This document shows positions 1 to 12,000 of a stretch of DNA of 64,000 bases, one piece after another. Where the stretch lies: positions 22,863,157-22,927,156 of the forward strand of contig OZ024858.1 of the NCBI GenBank assembly GCA_964017155.1, in the 5' to 3' direction. The notes below the pieces were generated by a model, which saw only the letters and a list, made by a program, of their open reading frames with translations, had not been told where the DNA came from and ran no database searches. This DNA comes from Oasisia sp. SBJ-2009 (lineage: Eukaryota; Annelida; Polychaeta; Sabellida; Siboglinidae). The position numbers and the translations under genes are program-made. Numbering within the stretch: position 1 is the first letter of the stretch; every line of letters starts with the position of its first letter.

Positions 1-32
1 ATGTCTGGCTGTCGAGACCAGTCTGTCCACAC
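1..32 (-). CDS. mask: mask exon 32 (start only; runs off the window)
   Basis: After a TGTTGCAG acceptor the phase-0 frame reads VWTDWSRQPD to the window edge. The two tryptophans recall the human C-terminal IWPGTWAPHIGN. Only ten codons are visible, so this is tentative. Confidence 0.42.
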   Translation of the reverse strand, partial: MWTDWSRQPD

Positions 33-3000
33 CTGCAACACACATGGCCAGTGAAACATGCTACTGACAGTCATTCGACTTGAGAAACAAAAACTATCAA
101 ACCATATACGAGCTATGCAACCCCATACAACCCACAACTGTAAGTAAACAAACTACCCAATCACACAAAACTACATAACCCTCCCCCACACACGTAAACC
201 ACCCAATATAAAAAAAAATCTTAATGACATCTCACTCACCAATAAATAAAGTACCCATCCTTACCAAAAACCACAACTCTACATATTTATATCATACACA
301 ACATCCAAACTACCATAACAAAGTAACCCTAAAAACTACCAAACGTCACAAACAATGCAACAGCATAAAATCTATCTATCCTATACAGCTGAACTAATAC
401 AACTCAGACCTTCAAGTATCTACGTATCAAGTGTCTACAGACTAACAGACAGCCTGTGTCGTACCAAACCTACCATCTTTGACTCTGGGGCGTTGATGTC
501 ACCAGACGCTCGGTTCCACATTGCCGGCAATGATTCCGCTGACAAAGCACCCTGGGCGTAGATAGTCGACATGTCAATGGGGTTACCATACACCCCCGGC
601 CCAGTGCTTGGCATCAACAGTGCCTGCTGAGCCTGCAACACATGTACATAGGTCATATGACTTCCGGTACTATTTATATATACAAAATCCCAAAGCAGGG
701 ATGGTGGGTGGCATAAAATTCCCGCAGGTACAGAAACCGAAAATGTGGCTGCGTTGTGCAATTGAAACTGATTACAGTAATGGCCACAGTGATTGCCGAT
801 TGGTTGACCAATCATACGGAGCTTAACACAAATACAAACAATCATACAATAGAAAGCTAACAACCAAATACACACAACAGTGCGCAGAAAGATTAATAAA
901 GTATGAACAATTTTCAATACTCATTTAAAATCGCACTATTTTTGGATTTTGTTGTGAGCAGTTCACACTTAATAGAATATTAACTTGTTTGGTGCATAGC
1001 TTGTATGGAGATTTCTCTAAGTTGTGAGGGACAGAGCAAGATACAGGGTCCGTACACATCTGGACATTTGAAATTCAAGGCTATTCAAGACTTTTCAAGG
1101 CTATTTCAAAAAGAAATTCAAGACTGTTTTATCGACATATGTACTTTTAAGCGCAGTAAATTAAGTTAACATTAATATTTTTACTTGATTAAGGAGTTAC
1201 GGGACACGACCAATTTTTTTTTGAAAAACACTTATAAATCTCTCCAAGACTTGTTTTCAGGGAGTCACTACATTGAAACTAAGAAGATGGCATCTTTAAT
1301 TTTTTTTATTTTCAAATATTTTGGCGCGGGAGGGGGTAATAATCGAACAAAAAAGTCGAAAAATAGCATAAGTTTAAATGAATAGAACACTGAAACCCAT
1401 ATTGTCATTTACATTATTCAAGTGTTTCTATGTAGGTAATGTACCATTCTAACTTTCTGTGCATGGCCATTTGTCTATGTTACTTAGATTTTTTTTAACG
1501 ATTTTTTATAAATATTTTATTTTTATCTTCAAATTTTTCATATTCAAACCCCCCTATTATGTGACTCACATGACTGATCATAATTTCAATGCACAGGAAT
1601 GTAGATATTTATGGTACTGTTGCTATATGTAAAGTTGGTATGCATTACTTGGTTAGTTTTTGAGTTCTATTCACTTTTACCTGAAAAAAGTGATAACTGA
1701 GAAAACGGCATTTAAAGTATGAACTGAGACATTTTAATATGTTGCAAACATCAGATCTTACAAATAAGCATCCACATTATAGCCTTACCATTTATACACA
1801 ATATCTATATGTTTGTAACAGTAATTGTTAATCATTAGCGACATAATTATGTTATTGTTTACCCCTACCCCCATAATCTGTAATGCAAGAAATCATAGCC
1901 GATGCACTATTTTAGCCAGTTTTCACTTAGAATACACACTAAATAGGTTGTATCAGGATACCTAAAGCAAATATTCACACTGAATGCAATATAGATAGAT
2001 TATCATGTAAAGAATCCTGTTCAGATGGTTATTTTACCTAAGTATCGCTAGATTTTGTAGTCCGTGTGCATCCACGTACAAAAAATATGACGCCAGCCAG
2101 TTACCATCAACTAATAACAGTCTTTATTAATACATATACATTCTTTTGTCCATTAAAATGACAATTGTATCATGTTTTCCCTCCCCATTCATATTAAAAT
2201 CCAATAATATAAACATCATTAGCATAGCTAGTATACTTCCAGAGATGCATCAAGTCTAAATCCGGAAAAATGCAATTTGTGCAAAAGCCGCCAAAGTTTG
2301 AGTAACAATTTGGCAATGGCTTCAGAAAATATTTTGTTACTATTAATATTGTAAGTTTAAATGTTCTGTTATACATGTGGTATCATCAGTGAGGATGGAT
2401 AGAGCAAGTAGAAAGTTGTTTCAAAATTATTAACTTGCTCTCAAGTCATATGCAGTTTGTGCCTATAGTCATGTCGTATTATGTATGCTATTTCAGCAAC
2501 CTGACGTTGTTCACCAAGGTCTCAAAATGTATTATCTATGTTTGTTATAGTCTCAGGAACAGTTAAAACATTACCAAACAGGAACACAGTCAATTGCACT
2601 AACAACTGCATGACTGTTAGGATCAGACACTGAGCTGACAGGAGCAAGTTTCCACTGAAGAACAGCTCCAGAGTGTCATTGATTGCGAGAAGTCATGGCA
2701 GTCTCAAGTGTTGGTGATGAGTTTGTGTCACCAATTTCTGCATAATATTTCTAGGACATCAATTGCAGTAACAAAGCAAAACCTCTGCAATCATCCCTGC
2801 AAGAACTCAAATGCAGCAACTTGGCAATGGGGATAATCCACCGTCTGAAGAAGGGTCAAGCACCACTGAGGAGATGAAACCGAAGTGAAATATATCATGT
2901 ATCAATAAAAAGAATTTGTCTAATGGAATGTAAAATTGTACTATGCATGCATGCGTGCGTGCGTGTAAAAAAGTAAAACAATATAATTAGCATATGATTA

Positions 3001-6000
3001 TGAGGTACCATTTAGTAATAAATAATTGTATTTATTACAAATTTAATTATATTGAAAAATTCATAGACCATAACTGTGAGGCTGAAGTCTAACAGCTAAG
3101 TAATAACTCACATAAAACATAGTCATTTAGCTTAATTTTCTAACTTGTTTACTCCAAAAGATAAAACCCAAAGATATATACACTGACTGAAAAAACACCA
3201 GCTAAATATATCAACAGCTGCAACTGACAATTCAGCAAATACTCTGATCCATTCCAATAAGTAAAACAACACTCAAGTTGTGACCGAGTTTGGCCATGGC
3301 CCATGCTGCAAACACCACCAACGATCCCCGCCTTCCCGTTCTACCTCCGGCCGTCGGCGCTAAGCTGTCGCCTGCAACGTATACTCCTATGCATGGCTGC
3401 GTGCTGCAGGCAATGCTATCTAACACTGTTCGATATCCGTCTTCCCCGCCGCCCTCGGGCACCGCAGCCGCCGTCGGCATCGTCGCCGTCGACGCCAAGC
3501 TGTCGTCTACGGTGATTACGTACGGCTGCATTTCCATCGAAACACGCCGTTTTGCCACCGAAAAATCCCGTTTCGCACACGGATCCCGCACTTATGCGGC
3601 TTTCCATTTCTTTCTCTGACTAAATTCAGGCAAATTTATAACGTTTGGCAGCGAAAGGATCCACACAAACGTCGTCGAAACTGTAGTTAGGCGCCATCTT
3701 GTTTATATTCGGTAATGGCAACATGGTGAATCATGGGATACGGGCCACGCCTTATATGGAATTATCCAGGTCACCGCAGGTCACGCACACAGCGGAACTT
3801 GCCGATGCTGAGTTTTGCTGACGTGTCACAACGGCGAACGCCAAATAAGGAAATAGTCGGTCGAATTGAGCTTGCGTTTATTAGGATTTCCCGTAAATAC
3901 AGGTCAAAGGGCGGGGATGCTGTCTACGCAATCAGTTAGAGGACAGATTGGCGGTTCTATTCGTACCAAACAACATGGCGAACGGTGAATGTACGGTGGC
4001 GTTACTAAGGTCTAAACATCGCGTATTTTTCAACAGATCCTGCGTCTTCAAAAATCAAACGGATTTAATAATTGATAGGGGATCATTTTATTATCGCAAA
4101 AAGGTCATTTAGAGGTATGTAATTGTTATAAAAGTGAACTTTATTGATAGATGACATGCACAAGTATTAGAAAATGGCAAAAACACGTTTTTGATATTTT
4201 TTTCGAAAAACGTCATTTGAGCTGCCGTGTCTGTCCTTAAGAAAACAATGGCACCGACCACAAAGAATTGTCCAATGTGCACATGAGTTATTTTTGTGCA
4301 TAGGCTTTTCCTTTTCTGGCTGTTATTCGTCACAACATTTGAGTCAAAACAATATTTTATTGACCACAATTAAATTCAAGATTTTTCGAGACTACTTTGT
4401 AAAATTCAAGGATTGCAAGGGCTTGAATTTGGCTCAAGGCTTATCAAGACAGGGAAGGAGGAAGAGAGATATTTTGGAAATAGACAAAGACAGAGGGGTG
4501 AAATGGGGGGACAGAGGGAGGGGACTGACAAAACAGGAATGGAGGAGGGCCAGTTGGACAGATAGCAAGGGAAGGATGTTGGAATTAATGGGAGGTGGAG
4601 AATACGGGAGGGAGGTTGGGATGAATCACGGGAAGGAAGGAGATTGGAGGGAGAGTACGACAGACTTACGGGATAGCTCTTGTCGAGAATGATGGGATCG
4701 GGGAAGGCGGAGGAAGGCATGGCCGGCTGGGAGTGAGGCCGCTGCTCCTCCGTCTCTGCCCCGCCCAGTCCCGCGTTCCCGATGGATGACGTCATGATGG
4801 AAGACGTCACAACAGACGTGACACTTGACATCCAGCCGGAACTCATCTCTGTAACACGTGGGAAGGTTGCTTTATTGGAGCAACACGTCAGCCATTTATT
4901 GTGGCGAGAGAAAGGCTTCAGGCCTTGCATTCTCGTCTCATTGTAAATTCAATGACTGTATGTGATGTGACGATTGTTTCACAATGTCAAATTGGTCAAC
5001 TAAATATATGCAGCCCCAAAATACCTTAGAATTTGTGACAGCATATTAACATTCATTTCCTTACAAAAATATACTTCAGCAAATTACTTACACTGAATTC
5101 AAAATAACAATAACAGAACCACTTCTTTAGTGCAACAAAACCAAAGTTTGTTCTTGAAATGTACTTGCTAATTTGGCAAGCACACTAAACTGTGTAGAAA
5201 TATAAAAACAACCTAAGCCTACACACAGAACATCTGTGTGTCAGTACAAGTCCTGTACCTGACCCAAACCTGACTCTGGCTGCCATATAGTGGAAGCAAT
5301 GTTTACCATTGTGGAAGGTCCAGATGCTGTCGGCACTCGGGGCGTCTCCCATTCCCCCGGTGAACCCAGGCTGCAGTGGGGGCTTCTTGAGAGATCGCTC
5401 GGTGCCAATGGGGCGTGGCAGCCGCCGGTCGTCACATCCCACCCTCATGTGGTCCGTGGGCGAGGGGGTACTGCTGGGCACTGGCGACACCTCCGTGGAC
5501 GCGGGGGGTACGGGCGACCCGCCATCTGCATTGCAACGGTCACCAGTTGAACACGGTCACAACTACATCGTGGTGGTCCACTAACTTATCTTCCTGCTCA
5601 TTTAAACCGCCATTTCAGCTGACCATTTCACTAGGGCACTGAGCTCAGGAGAAAGGATCTGTCATTAAATTTGAAGTGTTTGTAAATTGCAAAAAGAGGC
5701 TAGTGTATAAAATACATTATTTCCCCAACCCACCAGTGGCTCATTCTGATACTGACAGTTCTCAAATTCCACTATACAAGTTCACTGTCAATGAGTAAAA
5801 CTGATTTTACAGAGGCGTGAAACTGTCCTCAACTGTCCTTCAACTATACATACAAAAACTGTGTTCAAATCTGCACATACAATCTCACCACAAAGACATT
5901 ACGTTATGCACAGACACAGGCATAAACAATACAACTAATTACACTTGCTTAACTGAAATAATCACAACTATTAAGTCTAAGTTACTCTCCCAAACTTACG

Positions 6001-9000
6001 AATATTTATAAATAATTACTGTAACACCTGTATTTATTCAGATGCCAAACAAAATTAAATCCTAACATGTTTACAGTCATGATGTACACAGCCAAACAAA
6101 AAATAACAGCAGGTGTCCAAAAAAGTACAGTATGTTTTTTGTGTATATTTGGAATGGGTCTGATAATATACATTCGTTACAGTACATCTTTACAACTAAC
6201 CTTCAAAATGGCAGCTGTGCCCTAGAAATGAGAAGGAGGGCTCACCTTTAGACGACGCCCCGCCTACTGACGAGGGCGTACTGGACGACCTCACGACCGA
6301 CGACGCGGCCAGAGGACTGAATTGTTTAGGCGGAGGCTGTGTGGTGGCAGCACTGGCACCAATGAACGGCCCGCTTCCGATAAGCGGGTTAAACCCGCCG
6401 CCGAGTGACGGGCCCGCCGTGAAGTCACTCCCCACGTTGGAGGGCGGCACTTGGTGGAACGCGTTGCCGATGGGTAGCTGTGACGGCGGCGGGGCGATCA
6501 CGCCCCCGTTGAAGGGTTTTTGTGCCCCGACCTGCATCGGGGGTCGGAATGCTGGGTGCGGCATCGGCATCATGTCGGCACCGCCTGGCATCATCGGTGC
6601 CATGTTCATGTTCATGTTGCCGGGCGGCATCACCATGTGCGAGGCAGCGGCAGCGGCCGCGGCGCACTGCTCACGGTGCTGGCGTTGCAGGAACATCGAC
6701 GTGAAGTTGGGCGCGTTCGGGTTGAGGTTGCTGTCGATCTTGGGCAGCGTCATCGGGCGGTCCTGGGTGCTGTACTCATCCCGCTCGCGATGGGGGAAAC
6801 CGAACGCGTCGAGCCGCGGCGACAGTCGCTCGCCGCCGGGGTCCATCGACGACGGCGGCATCATGCCCATGAGCGGCGGCATGCCGAAGCCCATGCCGGG
6901 TGTACCACCGTTCATCTCCGGCATCATCGGCGGCATTCCGCTGCCGAGGGACGTCTGTGAGCACATGGGGAAGGGAGCAGGCACGCCGTACGGGAAGCCC
7001 GTCGTACACATGGGCTGCTGGGGATGCGTGCCCAAGCCTTTGTATCCCTGGGCGGGGTCCGACACCGACCTCTGACCCGGAGCCTTGTACCCCGGCGCCT
7101 TCGCCTGCAGCGACTCGTCCGACTGGCTGTCACCAGACGGCGCCACAATGCCCGTCGGAATGATGTCGCTAGAGGGCGCCACCACTCCGGATGCGGCGAC
7201 GCTGGCGAAGTTCATGCGGTTGTCGACGTGCTCCGTCTTCTTTCCGATCACAGTCACCTTGCTAAAGGCGTTGTTGAACGGCGAGTACTCGCCAGGGGGC
7301 AGTGTGACGGCCGAGGACACGGGCGACACCGCGACGTGTGACCGACTAGCTACAACACCGCCACCTGGTGGCATCTGGCCGCACAACTGCGGCTCCGACG
7401 CAATTTTCGTCACCTGCACGCCCGGTGGATGCCTGCCGTTGCCTGGCACCTTCGACACGCTCCTCCCAGAAGATGGCGCCACCTCTGCGTTGACCTGCAT
7501 GGAAGGATTCATCGCGGAGGTGCTGACAACCTTCGTCTTGGCCGTGGCTGGCGACGAGTACATTGCGATCGTCTTTGCGGACGAAGACAACATCGCCTGT
7601 TGCTGGTGGGCGGCGGACTTATCGAGTGGAAACAACTGGCGCGACACGCCACTCTTGCCGACCTGACCTTGACCTTGACCTGTCGCCACTGTGCCATTCG
7701 GCGCGGGCTTTGCCCCACTGCCGCGCCCCAGGGGCGGGAACGTCGCGTTACCCCACGCCCCTGTCGTCATGTGCGCGCTCATCTCCGTCGACATCTGCCC
7801 TCTGGTGGTCAATACCTGCGTCGTCTGTACGACGGTGGCAACGGTGGCGACTACAGCACCGCTGCCCCTGCTCACCAGGGGGCTGCCCGTGGACGTGGCG
7901 CCGGTGAAGCAGGCGCTGCTCGGCACGCTGTTGGCCATGCTGTTGTGCCAGACGTTGGTCGACATGGTGAGTGTGTTAGTGGTGACCGCCTTCGCCTTCA
8001 GGCGGGGAATGATCTGCTCGATGTCACGGTCCGAGTCTCGGATCAGGGCCGTGATCAGGTTGTGGGCCTGACGTGTCGCCTCCGCTGAACCCCTGCAGCA
8101 CACGCAGCACAAACATCACACACTGCATCACATACATAACACTCCATAACACAAATACAACACTCCACAGTACACACATCACACTACAGCACATATACAA
8201 CACTCCACAGCATATACATCACTCCACAGTACACACATTACACTACAGCACATACAACACTACACAGTACACACATCACACTACAGCACATACACAACAC
8301 CCCACAGCACATACATCACACTACAACACATACACAACACTCCACAGCACATACATCACACTACAGCACATACACAACACTCCACAGCACATACATCACA
8401 CTACAGCACATACACAACACTCCACAGCACATACATCACACTACAACACATACACAACACTCCACAGCACATACATCACACTACAGCACATACACAACAC
8501 TCCACAGCACATACATCACACTACAGCACATACACAACACTCCACAGCACATACATTGCACAAGACTTCATCATGACATCATGTGGCACAGTCATTTACC
8601 TGATGGTGACCACGCGGTCAGTCGATGACTTCTGTTTGTCCACCTCAATGTGGGCGCCGGACACTTCGCGGATCGCGTTGATGCTTGAGCCTCCGCGGCC
8701 AATCACGCGGCTGATCAAGTTCGCTGACACTGTTATTTTCTTTGACCTGAGACGAGACACATCCAGGTTGACACATGTAAGGTGTGTCCAGTATACACCA
8801 GTGTACTGTCCAGTGAACACTGACAAGACACTACAAGGCTCAGGTGACCAGTCACCATTGGGCAACTGCCTTCTACTGTCACGTCTTCATAAACAGTTAA
8901 AAAATTTGCCCAAAATACATAGAGAAATACTTCAGAATCATACAAAATGAGCCAGCTGTTCATTGTATATAACTTGAAACAGGTCTCGATTATGTCCAGA

Positions 9001-12000
9001 TTTATTTTAATAATATTGATAAAGTTTGCTTAACTAACAAATTTCCTGTCAAATCTGAATTGCACTTTAGTAAATTTATACTGTCTACTAAATTTACTGT
9101 CCACATCTTTACACATATTAGTTCAAATTATGCAATATAACACTAAACTATGGATTATGTTTAGTTTTGACAGTTCAAAGAATCACGTGTGGCACTCACT
9201 TGCGGATCACCTCCTTCCAGTCCTCCTCCTTCTTCTGACCCTTCTTGGGACTCGGGGCTCCGGGAGACTTTGGACCCTTGTTGGCTGGTGACAACATTGA
9301 CATCGTGTAACCGTCCCTGGGAACAGATAGCACCAGCGTCAGCACTGACACGCTAAGTAGAATCACCAATCGTACACCAGTTTACCACTATGTGTTACCC
9401 CTGTGTGAAACTACAAAATGTTGTTTGCAGAGAACTTGAGGTGGTCTTTTATAATGAACAGGAAATGAACTTTTATAAAGAGCAGGAAGTGAACACTTAT
9501 AACAAAGGAAGTGAACTGTTATAATGAACTAGCCTCGATTAACTAGACAACTGGCAGCACTTTTCAGCCCCTCAACTACGCCTGGAATATTAATGGCCTG
9601 CTGACAGGGTGGCTTTACCCCAGATTAGGGTAGAGATGCTGATTGGTTCTCAGATTCACTGAACTTGAAATAACAAATTAAATAAGGATACCTTTTTATC
9701 AGATAATGCTGTATTATAAAAACTTTTCAAAATAAAACTTACATCAACACAAATTAAATAGAAATACAGACTTGCAGTTGCTTATAATATAGGTATTACA
9801 GCAGCATTAACCAGTATCCTTGAGGTGGCAGCATTGTTTAACCCCACACGGATAACATTCAAACGCCGGTAAAAAAAGTTTCGCAGCTGAGCGACAGGAG
9901 ACTAATAATAAGGAACAGGAGATGAACTGATACAATGAGTAGGAACAGTACCACAGACAACAGGAAGTGAATGCACACAGGGACCAGCAATCTAACCCCA
10001 CAACAGAAGAGTGAGAGAACACCCAGACAGCCGCAGCTGCGAGCCACTCACAGTGTGTTCCCTCGCGCTGTCTTCCCTGGGTTACTCTTCCTCTCCGACC
10101 GGTCCTTCCCGGGCGTCCCTTTTTGCGGGAGCACTCCAAAGTCGTCCAAGTCCCCGATGCCTGCTTTGAACATGAAAGGAATCGTCGTGTCATTTGTGCC
10201 CTTACACGAACCGGGAGACAGTTATACATCTAAGACATTCTCAAGATGTCATTCTTCCTTACAATACACATCAGTGTTTCATAACTCTTCCCAGGATAGG
10301 ACTTTCATCTGTCTATAAAGACAATTAACAATTTAGGGAATTCATCCATGAACAAAAGTTATTAAGCCACCATCACACAGTCAATCTACATTGTCGTCAG
10401 AGCGTCAACAATCAGCTCTACATTGTCATCAGACTGTCAACAATCAGCCTATCATTGGCTATGCAGCACTATTACAAGTGTTCCATGGTGCAACATCATC
10501 AGTTGCTGGGCCACAGTCAAAGATACATACAAACTAACTACTTAGTTAATGACGAACTTACAAAGACACATTTTGTATTTTAATTTGTATTGTGCACTTC
10601 TTGTCAGTTTGTGAAACTAACCAATCCAATGAATTAATTTACCAACCAGACCACATTCATGTTTCGATATACCTGTTGCACTTAAATCTGTAATTTTACA
10701 TGTCTCAAACGCTGTTTTTCCACAACAATATTCACATCAATAATTCATCAAACCTACATGTGCATAGATTTGGATAAGCAACGAACCACCACAAATTTAG
10801 TTTCCATTTCACATATACTGTCAAGATGTGAGTTGAAGACAATATGAGTGATCAGTTTTCCATCAACCTCACCTGTGGTCGACAGTATCTCTGCCTTCCC
10901 GCCACGTTTGTTCGAGCCCCCTGACTTGACCCCCTGTCCGCCACGCGACGACGAACCGCCATGCGCATTGATCGAGTTGTTGATCGAGTTGATGACCTGC
11001 TGACTACCACTAGGGGTCGCCCGTGTGCTGCTGGTCGACTTGGCGCCGCGACTGCGGTTCTTTTTGTTCTTCGCCTTCGTAGCAGCCGCCTCGCTCATTC
11101 GGTTGTTCTCGTTGCCGTCTGTCACAGCCACGTTGTCAACTCGACCGTTCGGCTTCCGCTTGTTCGACTCAACCGGTAGTTTGTACCCTGGCAACGACAA
11201 CGACAACCAGAGTTGATACATGCCACTGGAGTTGACCAAAGCAAATAGTCAATACATCAATGTTTCCAGATCAGTAAAACTGCTCCAGGTTTCAGGACAT
11301 CAACTCAGCCTAATTAATTAAGATAAAAACTTCCAATTTTAAACGCATTCGCACACCAGATTAACAAAAAAACTATGCTTGGTGTATTGAAGACACATAT
11401 AATGGTATAAGAAGACACACTGATGCAGCACACTTGCATTTATTTTACTCAGATTGCTTACACTACATGCCAATAGGAAGGTGGTGTGACATACTAATCA
11501 TGTTGTCCCCAATTTACATTTCAGGTAACTTATTTAAGCTGCCCTGATATAATAAATCACAAAAACGTTTATTTAAACCACCACATATTTTCTATCTATT
11601 GTAATGAATCATTTCAAGTTAAACTTAAATGGACATATTGAAGCTAATTAGTTTATGAGAAAACACACCCAGTTTTAGCAGCAGACAATACAATACTAAT
11701 AAGAAACAAAATAACATAATAATATATAATGTTGTCTTACTATTCCACTTTAATATGTTCTAGTAAATGTCTACGTATTCCGCTAACATTTGTATTACTG
11801 TTAGAGCCTTTGAGTAGGTATTTTACCCAAAAACATCATGCAGTGTCTAATATGTTTAACGTAAATGACAGGGTATTCTACCCACCGAGGGTGGTGTCGG
11901 TGCTGGCATAGGGCGGCTCTATGAGGAGCGGCACGGAGTCCTCCTGCAGCCTCTTGCTTGCCAGGGGAAGCACCTTCTCATCCGGCTCTGCCTTCTCCTC

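Noticed and set aside
4406..4669. Minus-strand extension of exon 30 through a Pro/Ser/Leu-rich frame
   Set aside because: A strong donor (CCC/GTAAGT) ends the exon, and the remainder is a purine/pyrimidine-biased intron tract.
6341..8088. Long plus-strand and alternative minus-strand ORFs over exon 28
   Set aside because: They are shadows of the GC-rich mask coding frame; no family similarity and no independent splice or start signals.
8073..8576. 167-codon plus-strand ORF rich in Thr, His and Tyr
   Set aside because: A direct translation of the 40-bp minisatellite.
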